DNA from: Agrypnia vestita
Taxonomy: Eukaryota; Arthropoda; Insecta; Trichoptera; Phryganeidae
Direction: 5' to 3'
Length of the DNA stretch: 64,000 nt
Assembly: GCA_016648135.1 (NCBI GenBank)
Contig: JADDOH010002065.1
Span: 163,498 to 227,497 of the forward strand
Part shown: one piece after another, positions 1 to 11,600 of the stretch
Numbering within the stretch: the first letter of the stretch is position 1
Layout of the letters: every line of letters begins with the position of its first letter
Notes under the pieces: generated by a model
Told to the model about the DNA's origin: nothing
Databases searched by the model: none
Seen by the model: only the letters and a program-made list of their open reading frames with translations
Program-made: the position numbers and the translations under genes

Positions 1-266
1 TAATAAAGTACTTACCTAACATGAAAATAAATTCAAAAGATAACTATTTGTAAAAATGACCAGCTTATTTATAATATCCAATTTACTATTAATACTTTTT
101 CTTATTTCCAAAATTTCTAATTTATCAAACTGTGATTCTGTATAATTTGTTTGTAAAATTTGTAAACTCTTATTAATAACAAAAGAATGATCCATAGCCA
201 AAAGACGGTTAGAAAATTCAGAATAATTGTTACTATTTAAACACCTTAAATGTTCCTTAACTGATA
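1..266 (-). pseudogene. Penelope-like element, C-terminal end of the GIY-YIG endonuclease region
   Basis: Read on the minus strand, this encodes the last ~80 residues of a PLE protein: a VKEH motif, then a segment with HSF, TNYTESQFDKLE and a C-terminal NSYLLNLFSC, ending in a stop near position 16. The same C-terminus occurs, degraded, at 42555-42815 and 47260-47530. In the latter copy the preceding residues read YIGKTCR-F--RVKEH, the GIY-YIG endonuclease signature, which is why I assign the family. PLEs are retroelements whose single protein joins a reverse transcriptase to this endonuclease. The fragment starts abruptly near 266, so it is truncated; its 3' ribozyme region would lie beyond the window's left edge. 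Confidence 0.8.
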
Positions 267-857
267 ATCTGTTGCAGGTACGTGGATGACTTTTTCAGTC
301 AAATGACTTATAACAACTATGTGCTCAGTTCGGTTTGGTCGTGTCACGATGAAAGGCCCACGCGAAAAATGATCCGCGTAACAAAAGATCCACGCGACAC
401 TAGATCAACGACAAAATGACAGTAAATAAATTTTCTAAATGTTTTTTTTTATGAAAGATTTTAAAGTTAATCAATTAAAGCTCTTTTAAAAATTCTTAAA
501 AACAAACCCGATCAAATTGATAGGCAAAAATATTGCACCTAACCTTTCACGAATTATAATAAAAAACACATATTTGGTAAGTTGGGTTAGGTTAGGTTAA
601 GCTAGTCAAAGATATAGTATGTACCATCAGCACAGTTATATATAAGATCCTGACATTGTTTAAAAATGTATTTTTTTATTTTTTTTAATGTTATTTTTTT
701 TTATTGTTCGAATAATATTTTTTCTTCTGTATGAAGGCTTGAACTTTGTAGTGATATTATATCTATATAGATATAAATTATCGGCAGATCGTTAATGAAT
801 CTGATGCACCGTATACATTTATACATTTTTTATTGATTTAAAAAAGTATGAACTTAC
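267..857. other. Unassigned AT-rich spacer with short repeats
   Basis: I see no gene. Around 345-420 there are about four degenerate ~16-bp units built on GATCCACGCGACA. At 582-597 there are three GGTTA units (TTAGG-type). The stretch at 700-760 resembles 4136-4200, and both lie about 100 bp from a degraded hammerhead, suggesting shared PLE terminal sequence. Confidence 0.4.
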
Positions 858-895
858 GTCGACCGATTTCGTTGCCACCGTAACTTCGTCATGGA
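858..895 (-). ncRNA. Degraded hammerhead ribozyme motif (PLE relic)
   Basis: On the minus strand the order is ATGACGA core, one extra A, stem II GTTAC/GCAAC with loop GGTG, GAA, stem III ATCGGT, C, then GACG. This matches the ACCGGT-type hammerheads at 14304 and 46303 base for base in layout. C3 of the core is replaced by A and stem I no longer pairs well, so it should be inactive. Confidence 0.5.
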
Positions 896-1918
896 TGTGC
901 ACTAACTGATCTATAAAATTAAATATGCAAAGATTGTCGAGCGGCCGCGTGACCTCAGTCGTGATAACAAAAAAGAAGGAACGTCCGGTGAAGTTGTAAT
1001 CATATTGGACGAGAAGAAGAAGAGGAGATGTAAAAACCTGGAATAGAATAGAAATCGATGTAGAACATCGTCATTTTCTAAACAGCAAAAAAATATCAGA
1101 ATTTGCGAACCAAAACATATATTAATCATTATTTTTATTCGTGTACTATTAAACTTCTCCATCCTGTCGCGCGTAAGAGTAATACAATAATAATAATTTA
1201 GCTGTCTGTCTGTCCGTCCATGTAACGTCGTAACTTCTTTATAGTAAATTAATCTTTTTCCGAAAAAAAAATTCTTCTAATTTTTTTTAATGAAAATTTT
1301 TTTTACGATTTTTTTTAAATAAAATAAATAAATACTGTTTTCTTAGGAACTGACACAAAAGTACCGTCATTTTTGAAAGGTTACAGTTAGTAAAATGAAT
1401 AATCAAAAAGTTTTAAAATTAAAAGAAATTTAAGCTTTGGTATTAATTTACTACTATATTATTATTATTCGGTATTAACTCTTCTGCTCTTCTCTCAATA
1501 TTCCCGTTAAAACCATCTTTACACTAGTAACTTAGGCTCATGTTGTCAGTAGTACCTAACCAATTAATTATTTATATTTGAATCGAATCAATTTAAAAAT
1601 TCTATATTTAAAAATAGTCAGTCTAATACTGTCGGTGAGAGATTCCGTTTCTCTCGAAACTTAGTAATGAAAAATATAAAAATATTATTAACTCACATAG
1701 AGGTAACAAGGTGAATGTTTTTCCTAATTAAAGTATATTTTTATCTTGGATTCGTATTGTAATATGGCGTAAAATTAATGATCCAAACTAACCGTATTAA
1801 TTGTACATAAATCAAGTAACACGCGCGTTTCTTGCAAAAGGACGACATAAATTCATGGGCTATAGTTAGTAATACAAACGATTCACAAATTTCATTATTT
1901 ATTTTTTTTCCCTGGTGT
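896..1918. other. Unassigned AT-rich spacer
   Basis: No gene is supported. The segment at 1636-1660 (TGAGAGATT...CTCTC then GAAACT) resembles 21412-21455 and may be a very degraded hammerhead of another PLE lineage. The core bases are not recognisable. Confidence 0.4.
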
Positions 1919-2401
1919 AATAAAGGGTCCTGATTACATAAATGATGTCAAATTCTAGCACAAGCAAGTTTAAACGCAGTTATTTTAAGTTTAAAAATGA
2001 TACATTTTTGACACTTCACGCCGTAGATGCCCATATAAAATATTTGTTTGTGCTGTTTTATTCATAGAAATTGACAAATCACGTTTATTTTGTTTCATGT
2101 CAACTATACGATCCTGCATTACGCCGGCGCGGCGCGGCGCCTTGCCATGCAATATAATGAATGCCCCGCATTAGCTGAGAAAAAATCATTGTGAATTTGA
2201 ATTTGGAGATTATTGTTCCCAAGAGCTTATCTCCGTTTTTAACATATAATTGCCTTTTCCCTACCGGGTACGATAAGAAAGGATAATTTTCTATGGTTGC
2301 TTGTGACAAAAATGTTTCGTTTTAAAATAACTGCTTTTGAACTTGCTAGCGCCAAAATTTGACATCATTTATATAATCAGGACCCTTTATTACGCCAGGG
2401 A
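1919..2401. mobile_element. MITE with ~95-bp terminal inverted repeats
   Basis: The ends begin TCCCTGGYGTAATAAAGGG and stay complementary for about 95 bp (1919-2010 against 2310-2401). An 8-bp ATTTTTTT lies immediately outside each end (1911-1918 and 2402-2409), which would fit a hAT-type 8-bp target duplication, although such a low-complexity repeat is weak evidence. The interior holds a small GC-rich patch near 2120-2140 and no transposase. It is a non-autonomous DNA transposon; the superfamily is an inference. Confidence 0.75.
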
Positions 2402-3424
2402 ATTTTTTTTTTGTATGAAATTTGTGTTTCGTTTGTGTTACTATTTTATTCCAATACACGTAAAGCGGAATATTTCGCTCGATAAATTTCGTATTTTCAG
2501 CGTGTGACGTCAGAGTTACCTCATATTCCGGTGTTGAGTTGGGCCAGATTTTCCTCGTGAGTCAGTGAGCCCGTCGCCTGTCGCCGCAATGATGGAAGGT
2601 GTTGCGCCGCCGACGACCACCAGACGACCAACCGTGACTAATTGACACCAAGTCAGGTCAACTGGACCGGTCGGCGGAAGGTTGCGCAAGAACTCTTCTG
2701 ACCAAGGGATTAATGGCCTCAACGCCTCAAATTGTGACCGACAAAGTGATCTTGATCTCATGAAGTAATTATACAATTAAGTGGACAGTGGATACTCTGT
2801 GAGTTGTAAGTGCACTCTTAAAATCCATTATACATAACTTCCCGGCATTCGATTGCCCGAAAATTATTACTTTTGTATTCAATTTGTATTTTTTATTTAA
2901 AATTTAAACTATATTTGAAGAAAAACATTTTCTTGTGGGTAACCTAACGATATTTCATATCATGCCGTTTTTAGAAATCCTTTTGAAAATTCATACTATT
3001 TTTAATACAATATAGGTTTTTAGCTACTTTTTTAAACAGTAGTACCTACCTAATAAGGAATATCTTTTTTTTTATTTATACAGGGAAACATAGGTACAAC
3101 ACAGTTTAATATATAATGTGTCTGAACAGTTTTTTTTAAATACCATAAGTGAAATTTCCTGGGATTAAATAAATATATTTTATTTAATCTTAATTATTGA
3201 ATTCTAAACATAATGTTGTGTAGGCTAATAAATGATTTCATTTAAACATATTGCATTCCATAATCTAGTCATTTAAAAAAATTATAATAAAATTTTTGCA
3301 CTCCTGTTTTTTAAACTTCTTTATGTTTTCACTGTGTTTTGAATTGTTCTTGGATCTTATCTAAGATTTTAAAACCTTTGTACATCAGACAATTATGTGA
3401 GGTGTTTTTCTTTTTCTTATGCTG
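2402..3424. other. Unassigned; GC-rich island at 2500-2780
   Basis: The block at 2500-2780 is clearly richer in GC and CpG than its surroundings, but neither strand gives a convincing reading frame. The rest is AT-rich with poly-T runs and shows no gene. Confidence 0.35.
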
Positions 3425-3492
3425 TCGCCTCCTCTTGGTTAAGACACTCGCCTAAAATCCAATGGTCGGTGGTTCGAGCCCTATTTTAGGAC
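3425..3492 (+). repeat. tRNA-like SINE head
   Basis: A-box-like CCTCTTGGTTAAGAC at 3431 and B-box GGTTCGAGCCC at 3471 have the spacing of an internal RNA polymerase III promoter. CCTAAAAT (3451) and ATTTTAGG (3483) can pair. No full cloverleaf forms, so a SINE head is more likely than a tRNA gene. Confidence 0.5.
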
Positions 3493-4245
3493 ACCTGCAA
3501 GTTAGTTATATTTTCATAGACCGTGTTCGCATCTCTATTCTTTTTGATGATTTTACATGATTCTAAAATCGAGAAAAAATCTGCAGTTTTCTAATATACG
3601 AGCATAAACTAGAAATTGGTTAAAAACGCGACGATATTCGAGAAACTTCTAAAAGTCCAGGATCTTACATATCACAAAGCTGCGAACATTGGCGACCAGC
3701 AATAAGGTACCTAAATGCATGCGGAATATTCTCTATAGTGAATCGGTGAAACGGTGTAATAAAGTATTCCACAGACAAGTTGAAGATTCCCTAGTACGAA
3801 TTACGACATTGTGTTACAGGTACGTTTGTGTCCGGTGACAATTTTAACGTGATCCCTAAACGAAAAAATCCAAATGTGATAAAAAATTCATATCAAAAAT
3901 ACTAAGAGTCACCGGCATTGGGAGTTATTGTGACACTTTTTATAGTTATTGATATGGTATTGTGAGGGGTTCTTAACCCTTAACCGACACCCGAAGCAAT
4001 GATAAAAAAGCGATCAGAATGATTATCAAAGTAGAAAATTCTTTGTCAATACAAAATCTTACTTCAATTGGTAGTCAAATTCATACGATGGATAATTAGA
4101 TAGTGCACTTTTGAATCTGATAATTGAATAAAATATTTTTAATTGTTTGAAAAATACTTTTTCTTCTGAATGAAGGTTTAAAATTTGTGGTGACATTATT
4201 AAAATAAAATAAAAAACAAATCACTATGTTTTCACCACTTGAACA
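3493..4245. other. Unassigned spacer
   Basis: I see no gene or structured repeat here apart from the PLE-like 4136-4200 segment, which is shared with 700-760. Confidence 0.35.
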
Positions 4246-4282
4246 ATGATCTCGTCTTCAGGGTTGTTTGTGTACCAAACAA
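4246..4282 (-). ncRNA. Truncated hammerhead motif (5' half)
   Basis: On the minus strand a CTGAAGA core is followed by a stem II-like segment, but the GAA and stem III are missing. It faces the motif at 4316 in inverted orientation, as in the pair at 14251-14480. Confidence 0.35.
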
Positions 4283-4315
4283 TCCTGTTTGTGACCAAAC
4301 AACAGGTACACAAAC

Positions 4316-4356
4316 AATCTTGAAGAAGGGAACACTGTTTTCGAAACATGTAGATT
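4316..4356 (+). ncRNA. Degraded hammerhead ribozyme, ACATGT type
   Basis: Stem I AATC (4316) pairs with GATT (4353). The core reads TTGAAGA, so C3 is replaced by T. An extra A is followed by stem II GGGAAC/GTTTTC, then GAA, the palindromic stem III ACATGT (4346-4351) and cleavage-site base A. The downstream sequence resembles the PLE tails at 42350 and 47690. The C3 change should abolish cleavage. Confidence 0.6.
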
Positions 4357-4695
4357 TTAAATCTAATAAAATGGTGAAAACAAAGTGATTTGTGTTTTAT
4401 TTTATTTTAAAATATTTTTGGCATTTTTAATAAAACTACCTACGTCAAAATTCTAAAGATTCAACATTTGAGAAAAAATACTTATTTATAAATGATTAAT
4501 GACAAAACATGTTACAATTTATTGTAAGACAAAGGGAGAGTTGAATACTCCGACTATTATATTAATCCTATTTTCACTTTAAACGCTCAATATTTATAGC
4601 AATAAGACATTATGTTACAAAAGCATTTAATTCTTAATTATAATAGTTAAAAAAAACTATAATTTCTTAAGAAAGCGTGCAAAGCAGATCTAAAC
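4357..4695. other. AT-rich spacer after PLE tail
   Basis: The first ~50 bp repeat the PLE tail theme (a GGTGAAAACAAAG-type ending). The remainder shows nothing recognisable. Confidence 0.35.
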
Positions 4696-4699
4696 ACAG

Positions 4700-4998
4700 C
4701 GAATAGAATTAAAAACGTGTAGCTCAGATGGTTTGGGCATGTTGAGCGAATGAATGAAGAAATTAATAATGGTTGGAAAGATTTTTGACGCCAGTGTTGA
4801 CGCCGCCAGAAAGAGAAGACGGCCGCGAAAGACGAGGCATGACCAGATTAATCATATGTTGGAAGATGGTCCTTTTAGGAACCTCAAAAATCGTCGAGGT
4901 TTATAAATATAGATGAGGCGCGAGGAAAGTATAGCGCTCCATCCTCTCTGCCTACCCCAGTGGAAAAATTGTTTGATGGTAAGTTAATTAACTAATTT
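4700..4998 (+). pseudogene. LINE open reading frame, degraded 3' end
   Basis: The translation contains LRWFGHVERMNE, a run of Arg/Lys-rich GRPRKT-like sequence, then SLPTP, with several frameshifts and stops. It ends in GATGGTAAGTTAATTAACT, a decayed form of the TTAG-repeat tail seen at 44000 and 55480. This is the C-terminal tail, downstream of the reverse transcriptase, of the LINE family that inserted at 42828-44016. It is 5' truncated, as usual for LINEs. Confidence 0.75.
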
Positions 4999-4999
4999 A

Positions 5000-5514
5000 T
5001 TTTCTTACGATAACGTCTTACGGGTATTTTCTTTCACGGTATGGTATAGGTTAATAAATATCAATAAATGTGGATCAATATAACCAACCCTGCAGTTAAG
5101 GTGCTAAAAATTCCTGCGGCGCGATAAAGGCACCCGTTTTAGGGATGAATTCCCCAACGCGTCGGGGCACTGTACAAACGCGTCCAGCCCGAAATTTTAA
5201 GGTCAACATCACATTGCACGCTACTGCAAAACGAACCTTATGGTCACGTCGCGGTCCAGAGCAGTCATTTGAAAGAGTACGATTATTGAGTTAAGGGCAC
5301 GGCATCGTTCTGTCTTTCTCGCCATATCCCAGCCTGGGAATGCGAAGGTTAAAATTGACGGAATTCGATGTCCAACGATTGTCGGTGAGAGTAGTCGAAT
5401 AAATATTATTAAATTGGTCGCTCCAGAGTCCACGACCCGCAAGAAAAATTTCTTCTTGCGCAATCTGCAGTACCTACCCTTATTCTTTTATAATAAAATG
5501 TCATAAATGATAAC
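5000..5514. other. Unassigned segment with raised CpG
   Basis: Sequence from 5100 to 5460 is more complex and CpG-richer than its flanks. I find no convincing frame on either strand. It could be a retroelement untranslated region. Confidence 0.3.
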
Positions 5515-5520
5515 AATGTA

Positions 5521-5596
5521 TGAGCCAGTCTTGGCGGATCGGACCGAAGCGTCTGATTTTCCCTCTGGGGACGCCGGTTCGAATCCCCAGCCGACA
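5521..5596 (+). repeat. tRNA-like SINE head or tRNA fossil
   Basis: A-box TGGCGGATCGG at 5532 and B-box GGTTCGAATCC at 5576 are spaced as in a tRNA, with CGTC/GACG able to form part of an anticodon-arm-like stem between them. The acceptor ends do not pair convincingly, so I read it as a SINE head. Confidence 0.5.
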
Positions 5597-5599
5597 ATT

Positions 5600-7150
5600 T
5601 TTTATATCTTATTTTGAATATATATTTAGCCAAGACACATACATTCACTTTCTTTACTTTATTCAAATAACTATTTTAATATAATTATTTTTCATATGAT
5701 ACATGAATTTCGAGTTCAAAACCTAAAAGCCCTTGGCGATATCATTTCTGTCCAATTCAATTTGTCCCGTTACGAAACTCTTCTAGTACCGATTATAATA
5801 TAATATTGAGTCTGTCGGTAAGACCCCTAAAATTTTACTGGGAAAACCTACAAAAAAATTCGTATTAAAACGAATCTCTCTCTCGGGATTCGATCGTCTG
5901 CCACTCCATGCCATATAAAAAAATATTCTGTGACATATTATCTATATTATGATTGCGTTAAATACATATCCATCAATACGTTTTTTTCCATTGCCAGTTT
6001 CAAAAATTAATCAAATCGATAATTTTTATAAGAAACGAGGTGTACCGATTTCTTTTTAAATACATTTAGATATTATTTAACATGCAGAAATATTATGTAC
6101 CTATACATTATTTAACATTCGAGTCATTTTAAGGCGAGATGGTTCCCCTGTTTGTCTTTAAATGTTTTTACATTGTTCTTAATGTAATCTATCAGTTAAT
6201 AACGAACAGTTAAAGGTACTCTATCAACGTCATTAACGAAGTGTTAAATGTACTCTAAAAAATAAAAAATAAAAATTTTGAATAGGTAGATACAGAAGAT
6301 AATTGGCAATCTACAGAATCGACGTGGTATACTCAGTAAAAGTGATGGCTTGATACCAGGTGATGGAAAATATTTTTTTTGACTTGAATACTGAAAATGA
6401 ATCATAAGGTATGGAAGAATAAAAACATTTAAAATTTTAATAACGCGACATTCATGGTAAATTTTATGGATAAATTGTTACTAAATTGAACTACTTTAAA
6501 TTCTTCTCATTCATAAATTCTTTAATCTCTTAAGAGCCAATATTTTATTCACATAAAATACACGCGTGCAGTGTACGCAGGTTTTATTTTACAGAAGGTA
6601 TCCAATCCAAAGCAATTATTGTTCTCACCATCGATTGATACCGATAAGCAGAAGAATACCACAAAATACAAGTATCGTATTTCAACCACACACCAAGAAT
6701 CGTTTTTCTCATTAAAAATTTTAATGAGAACTTCCGTAGTGTTGTAATAAGCGATCGTTGATTGTTGTTCAACAGCAGTTCCAGAAGGAATGCGACACAA
6801 CACTAGCATCGTTCCGAAGCACAACATTAAATTAAGTGTATTATCAGCGCTGGACGTCGACACTGATGGTTACTGTTATGTGCATTGTTCGTTTTGAAGA
6901 ATGGATAATAATAACAGAGATTTGAATTCCGCTGGAGTAATCTGAACTCGGGTTCAAAGGTTATTCCAAAAACCAAAAAAAAATCAAAAATTTCTTACTC
7001 GATTGTGCATGTCTTACTATCAGTACCAGTAAGATAGTTAGTTCTCGTTACATAACCTCGAAAGAATGAAATTTCATTACATTTAGTCTGTACGATTTGA
7101 TTTAAATTTGAATAACGTAAGAAAAATTTTATAGGTATTATTGATTAATT
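5600..7150. other. Unassigned spacer
   Basis: AT-rich sequence with no supported gene. Overlapping small frames on the minus strand at 6549-6863 have no recognisable domain. Confidence 0.35.
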
Positions 7151-7160
7151 TTTATTTTTA

Positions 7161-7202
7161 ACGTCTACCGGTTTCGAGAACGCTGTATCTTGGTCAAGAC
7201 GT
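7161..7202 (-). ncRNA. Degraded hammerhead ribozyme, ACCGGT type
   Basis: Stem I ACGTC/GACGT still pairs over five bases, and stem III is the palindrome ACCGGT with cleavage-site A and an intact GAA. The core has decayed to TTGACCA and stem II is imperfect, so it should be inactive. Confidence 0.6.
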
Positions 7203-7210
7203 ACACACAA

Positions 7211-7362
7211 TCGGCCGTATTTTGAAAATATAAATATAAACTATTTCGGTATCTTGACAGTTGTTGTATGCATTACAATGCCGTCAATGTTGACGTATTA
7301 AGTTATACAATATCTACCAAGATACATAAATAGCAATATTGATATTTACAAAATACGGCCGA
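7211..7362. mobile_element. Short palindromic MITE (TCGGCCGTATTTTG ends)
   Basis: The ends are inverted copies of about 60 bp starting TCGGCCGTATTTTG. A longer relative with the same inverted-repeat words (GTATCTTGACAG, TAGCAATATT) lies at 14985-15245. No coding capacity is seen. Confidence 0.65.
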
Positions 7363-7639
7363 ATAACTGTTATACATTAAAAATACAAATAATTAAAATG
7401 TCGTGGCGTGGTCTCATTCATGACGAGGGTTTGTTATGTTCGACAGTGAGACATTGCAATATATTGGGTTAATCTTTAATTTTATTACTGTATATTAAAA
7501 GTTTTTGATTTCTATCATTTCCAAATAACATAACCCAAAGCCTACTTCATTTTTATGTATAATTACAATGCCATCTTTTTTTTTAAATGCGTGGCCTACC
7601 TCCAAATTGTGGTTTAAGAATTCTGAGAAGTTAGATATT

Positions 7640-7790
7640 ATTACTTAGATGCCCCTCAAAGCCCAGTGGGCATGACACTGGCTTCCCACATCTAGGATTT
7701 CGGGTTCGATTCCCAAGGTGTTTCGTGATGTGTTTCGCTTCTGTAACTGAACCTCTTGACCTGTTGAAGCATAGCAAACAAAAAGTTTAC
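7640..7790 (+). repeat. tRNA-derived SINE
   Basis: A-box-like AGCCCAGTGGGCATGAC (7660) and B-box GGGTTCGATTCCC (7702) are followed by a body containing GTGTTTCGCTTCTGTAA. The same body occurs on the minus strand at 55937-55990. A conserved body downstream of a polymerase III promoter is the hallmark of a SINE. Confidence 0.7.
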
Positions 7791-8101
7791 AGAACATTCT
7801 AGGCACCTTAGGTGGTTTTATTCTAATATTAAAACTACATGCCGTTTTACCTTTATACAATGCTAAAAAAATAGTCAATAGAATTCAATTCACACATACC
7901 GAAACGATTTCATGGTTTGAGTTTATCTTTAGAGTTCATAAAGAATTTAAGTAAGATGTTGGTTGGTTGGTTTACTCATGAAACGCGATCTAATGCAATT
8001 TGGTACATTTTTAATTAATTAAATTTTATATATTATTAAAGAAAACACATTCCTTCTTATTGTGATGTTGCAATTTCAGAACAAAATTCTGTGAATTTTT
8101 A

Positions 8102-8335
8102 AACAAATTTATAAATCAATTAGAAAAACAGAAACAGAACAGAAAAATCAAATCAACGAAAAAATATTTTGGCTGCTACCGGGATTCGACCCACGGATCT
8201 TCAATCTATCAGGAAATGGCACTATCCCGAATAGATTGGAGGTCCATGGTTCGAACTCGGTAGCAGCCAAAATATTATTTCGTCAATTTGATTTTTCGTA
8301 TGTCTTTTCTAATTGATTAATAAATTTGTTTTAAT
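8102..8335. repeat. Head-to-head SINE palindrome
   Basis: Two copies of one tRNA-headed SINE face each other: minus-strand arm 8102-8209 and plus-strand arm about 8231-8335. Each carries GGCTGCTACCG-type head sequence, a B-box-like GGTTCGAAC and the body word AAAATATT...TTTGATTTTT. A third, single copy lies at 53523-53685. The arms pair over about 100 bp and would fold into a long hairpin. Confidence 0.75.
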
Positions 8336-8737
8336 TAAACTTCAAGTTATTTAAGTATTCAAGTTACGTTTAATTAACGGTTGCTTAGCACTACAGGTAT
8401 GTATAAATCACATCTCCAACTATTTGTCCACTTTAATACATCTTATGCATGCTTGTCGTTTACGGAAGCTATTAACGCGGTCGTCATCCTATATCTGATG
8501 CCATGCGATGCCATTTTCACAGGTTTTCTGCGTTCCTGCCGCTTCTGAAACTTGCGTCATGTGTTGTCTCTACCATACTCTCTACTCACACATACAAATG
8601 TACATTTTACATGGCCGAACTATATTGAAGTATATGAAATTGACATTGAGTTAAACAAACTTGGGTGTGTGTCATTTTGACGTGATAAACCATGATAAAC
8701 TTCACAGGTTGAATATGATAAACCTAGAGGCGTTTCA

Positions 8738-9080
8738 ATCAGTGATGGGGCCACTCTGAACTTATCACTACAATGAAGTACTTCGTTTTACTCGACTTTA
8801 CACGTTTTTAATCGAACTTCATACTTCAAACTTCAAACCAAATACTTCATTATATTTACATTCAAACCAAATACTTCATTATATATTATAAAATTTAATT
8901 TATTTCAAATTTCATTAAAAATAAACATGGAGTTCTACAAACTAAATAACAGAAAAACCATAAATTAATACTTTATTACATTCAACTTCAAACACGCATC
9001 GACGTAAAGTGTGACTTTCAACGAAGTTTTATTTTTAGTGAAGTGAAACGAATGAACACTTCAGTTCACTTTCAATAATA
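8738..9080. repeat. GAAGT-rich segment with hAT-like start and 29-bp tandem repeat
   Basis: It opens with CAGTGATGGGG, which resembles the hAT ends at 25633. The segment is full of ACTTCA/TGAAGT words in both orientations, and a ~29-bp unit containing CAAACCAAATACTTCATTAT is repeated at 8835-8890. I could not find the matching far end. Confidence 0.4.
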
Positions 9081-9115
9081 TTAAAATGAACATTTCTAAT
9101 CCCGCTCTCTAAATG

Positions 9116-9210
9116 AAAGATGCAATAGGCTGATTCAAATCCCACCCCTTCGTGAGAAATAATTTATAACGGATTCAAATCCAACCCCCCGTTAGCGATA
9201 ATTTTTAGCT
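9116..9210. repeat. Two-copy tandem repeat, ~40 bp
   Basis: GATTCAAATCC recurs at 9132 and 9172, each followed by a C-rich block and an ATAATTT-containing end. Confidence 0.5.
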
Positions 9211-10480
9211 AAACTCACAAATTTGTAATAGTTTTAAAGTAAGTACTACTATAAAATTTTCAGATTATAAAATGTAATCAAAATTCTGGTGCCGTCTAAC
9301 TAATTTTCTTAAATATTTATTCGAGAAATATAGCAGTTTAAAAATATGGTTACTTTCTACTGAAAATATAGATGAATTTAAGGAAAATAATTAGGTTGAT
9401 ATTTTATTGGCAAGAGAAAATTTTAGGTTAAGATCCCGCCAGCACCTATATTTATTCGAAAAATCAATTTGTTTTGCAGGATCTAAAGCATCGGTCAGAG
9501 AGGTCGGAGACACGAGGCAGAATAGCTTAGAAAACCAAACGCAGAAAATCCTAAACAATCGTGAAAGCATGACAACATTCATGGATTTGTTTTTTGTATC
9601 ACTACAGCTAACGCGACTTACTAATATGTTATAATAACTTAAATGCAAATATTTTTAGAATGCATACAAAATTATTAAGGCGAAATATTAGTTACAGCTC
9701 CGAAAAATTATAAAATAAAATAATAATCAAATAACATGGAACATATTATATAATAAATGTAACAGAAGTACGAATCAGAAGTAATGCAAATAAATTTAAA
9801 TTTAAATTCTTACACAGCAATTGAGGAAATTGACTGGAATATATTCCACCACAAGCACACGCGAGACCGCACTACGATCCAATCGAGCCAACCAACTACT
9901 GACAGCTGATGAGGATTGTAGCCGGTATCAATTTATCGGTGCTTTCTTCCAGAGATAACAGAATATAGTGTCGATAAGATATATTTACATTACATAAACT
10001 GGTATCTATCGCCTCAGTGCCGCAATTGGTGCATATACTGAAATGCAATTTATCGAGTTTATCCTGTTTGAAAATGCAGCATAATGGAAATGTGAATATA
10101 ATTTTTTAAAGTTTATTATTGAAGTTAATTTCAGTTTTATCCTAATACATCCTCGTAGTACGTAAAGGCCTAAGGAAAATGGTGAACAATATTATAAAAC
10201 TAATGATAAATATAAAGAAATTTCTATACATTTTAATCATTATTTTATCTGTAACGGACATTTTATGTATATATATAATTAGAAGATAATCTTTATATAC
10301 CTATAACGTGATAAATATACATGTTGTTTATAATTCGTATGAGGAAAAAAATAAAAAATGATTATATATTTGTATTACAATCAATCCATTTAAAAACAAT
10401 CTTTATATTTAAAAGAACGTTTTTCTGTAAGATCAGATCAGATCAGACTCGGAAATTTAACAATACATTACAAACTAGTT
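9211..10480. other. Unassigned spacer
   Basis: Open frames overlap on both strands at 9391-9648 (plus strand 75 codons, minus strand 85 codons). Neither has a domain I recognise, and mutually overlapping frames of this size are expected by chance. Confidence 0.35.
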
Positions 10481-10485
10481 AACAT

Positions 10486-10722
10486 AAAAATTCATTGGCT
10501 TTGATACAAGTCAAATAAAATTATTTAAACTTTACCACATTTTTCAGGTTTTATTCATTTTATTTAACCAGTACCAAAGCAATTAAATAACTCTCAATGC
10601 AAATGCAAAAAAAATGCAAACTTTGATTTCGATTATTTCCTTAACTATTGACATTTCATCCAAAGTGTAAAAAATATTTTCTATTGAAAATGGAATGAAA
10701 AAGTTGTTGATACTATTTTGCA
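10486..10722. repeat. Dispersed MITE family A (ATACAAGTCAAATAAAAT)
   Basis: The word ATACAAGTCAAATAAAAT and an internal block (GCAAACTTTGAT ... ATATTTTCTATTGAAAA) recur at 24020, 25100, 34190, 45345 and 59510. Here the two parts lie in opposite orientations, so this copy is a rearranged or palindromic member. Confidence 0.6.
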
Positions 10723-10789
10723 ATTTAGATGTAATAGAAATAGATCAAATAAACTGAGCTGCACCCGGCGTTCTACGTACTCTATATAA

Positions 10790-11010
10790 TGCGATGATAA
10801 GAAAATCCGAGCTTAGTGTCAAGACAAAACTGACTGTTTTCAATCGCCTCAGATTAAGCTGCAAAAATGTGTATGAAAATAGAATGGGTCTAGACCGGTT
10901 GATGCGGTCATGCGGAAGCAGCCCAAGACAGTGGAATATGGAAGCACCTTGTCGAAACTATGGGCCCCCGACTCTACTATGACACGGAGATGAAGATGAT
11001 CAGATGCGAT
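10790..11010 (+). pseudogene. LINE reverse-transcriptase C-terminal fragments
   Basis: The frame at 10794 gives KSELSVKTKLTVFN, which matches the region after the LINE polymerase domain (typically -S-K-K--VF----P-L-YG). Further on, a frame reads QDSGIWKHLVETMGP, the usual Trp-containing LINE C-terminus. Frames are broken between the two parts. Function is lost. Confidence 0.5.
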
Positions 11011-11519
11011 AGACACGTGAAGTAGCCCAATTTTTACTGGTAGATAGCCTGGTAAGCGTATTACATAAATGGCGATATTGTGTGGGGGAACCTTAATAGT
11101 TATGTCCATAAAATGACAATCAGCTCGAAGTGAATGAACTGGAGTAACTTCTATTGCATGGCATGTACAATGTAAACGTATTGTGCAAATGACATTTCGG
11201 AGAAACCTGTGCCTAGCTGACACAATGAGCATTTTGCAGGCGTGTACACTCTGTACACACAAATAAACTGTGTTTAACGATATTTTTGGAAAGAAAATTA
11301 AATTATAAATTCACGTTCTAATCGTTAAGTTATCGTCAAAAAATAACTGCGGCCTAAAATAACATTTTTTTACGTAAGTGAAGTTCTGGCTCCACGAAAA
11401 GGGAAGAAAGCATGCACTGAACCTCTTTAAAAATCCAGATAAGAATATTTGTATATTTTTACAACTATTTTTAAATGTATTTTATTTTATCAACCATGTT
11501 GATAGATTAACCCTTTATG

Positions 11520-11600
11520 TTCACCCATGTAAGTTGTATGAATGTGGATGAGGCGAGAATCTCGTGTAACGGAGTGATGTAAGTAAGTTAGTTTTGCGCT
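11520..11600 (+). pseudogene. LINE 3' terminal fragment with TTAG-type tail
   Basis: TGTATGAATGTGGATGAGGC followed by a GAGTGATGTAAGTAAGTTAGTT-like ending matches the last ~80 bp of the LINE family at 43900-44016 (CMNVDEA- region plus tail). Only the 3' tip remains. Confidence 0.6.
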
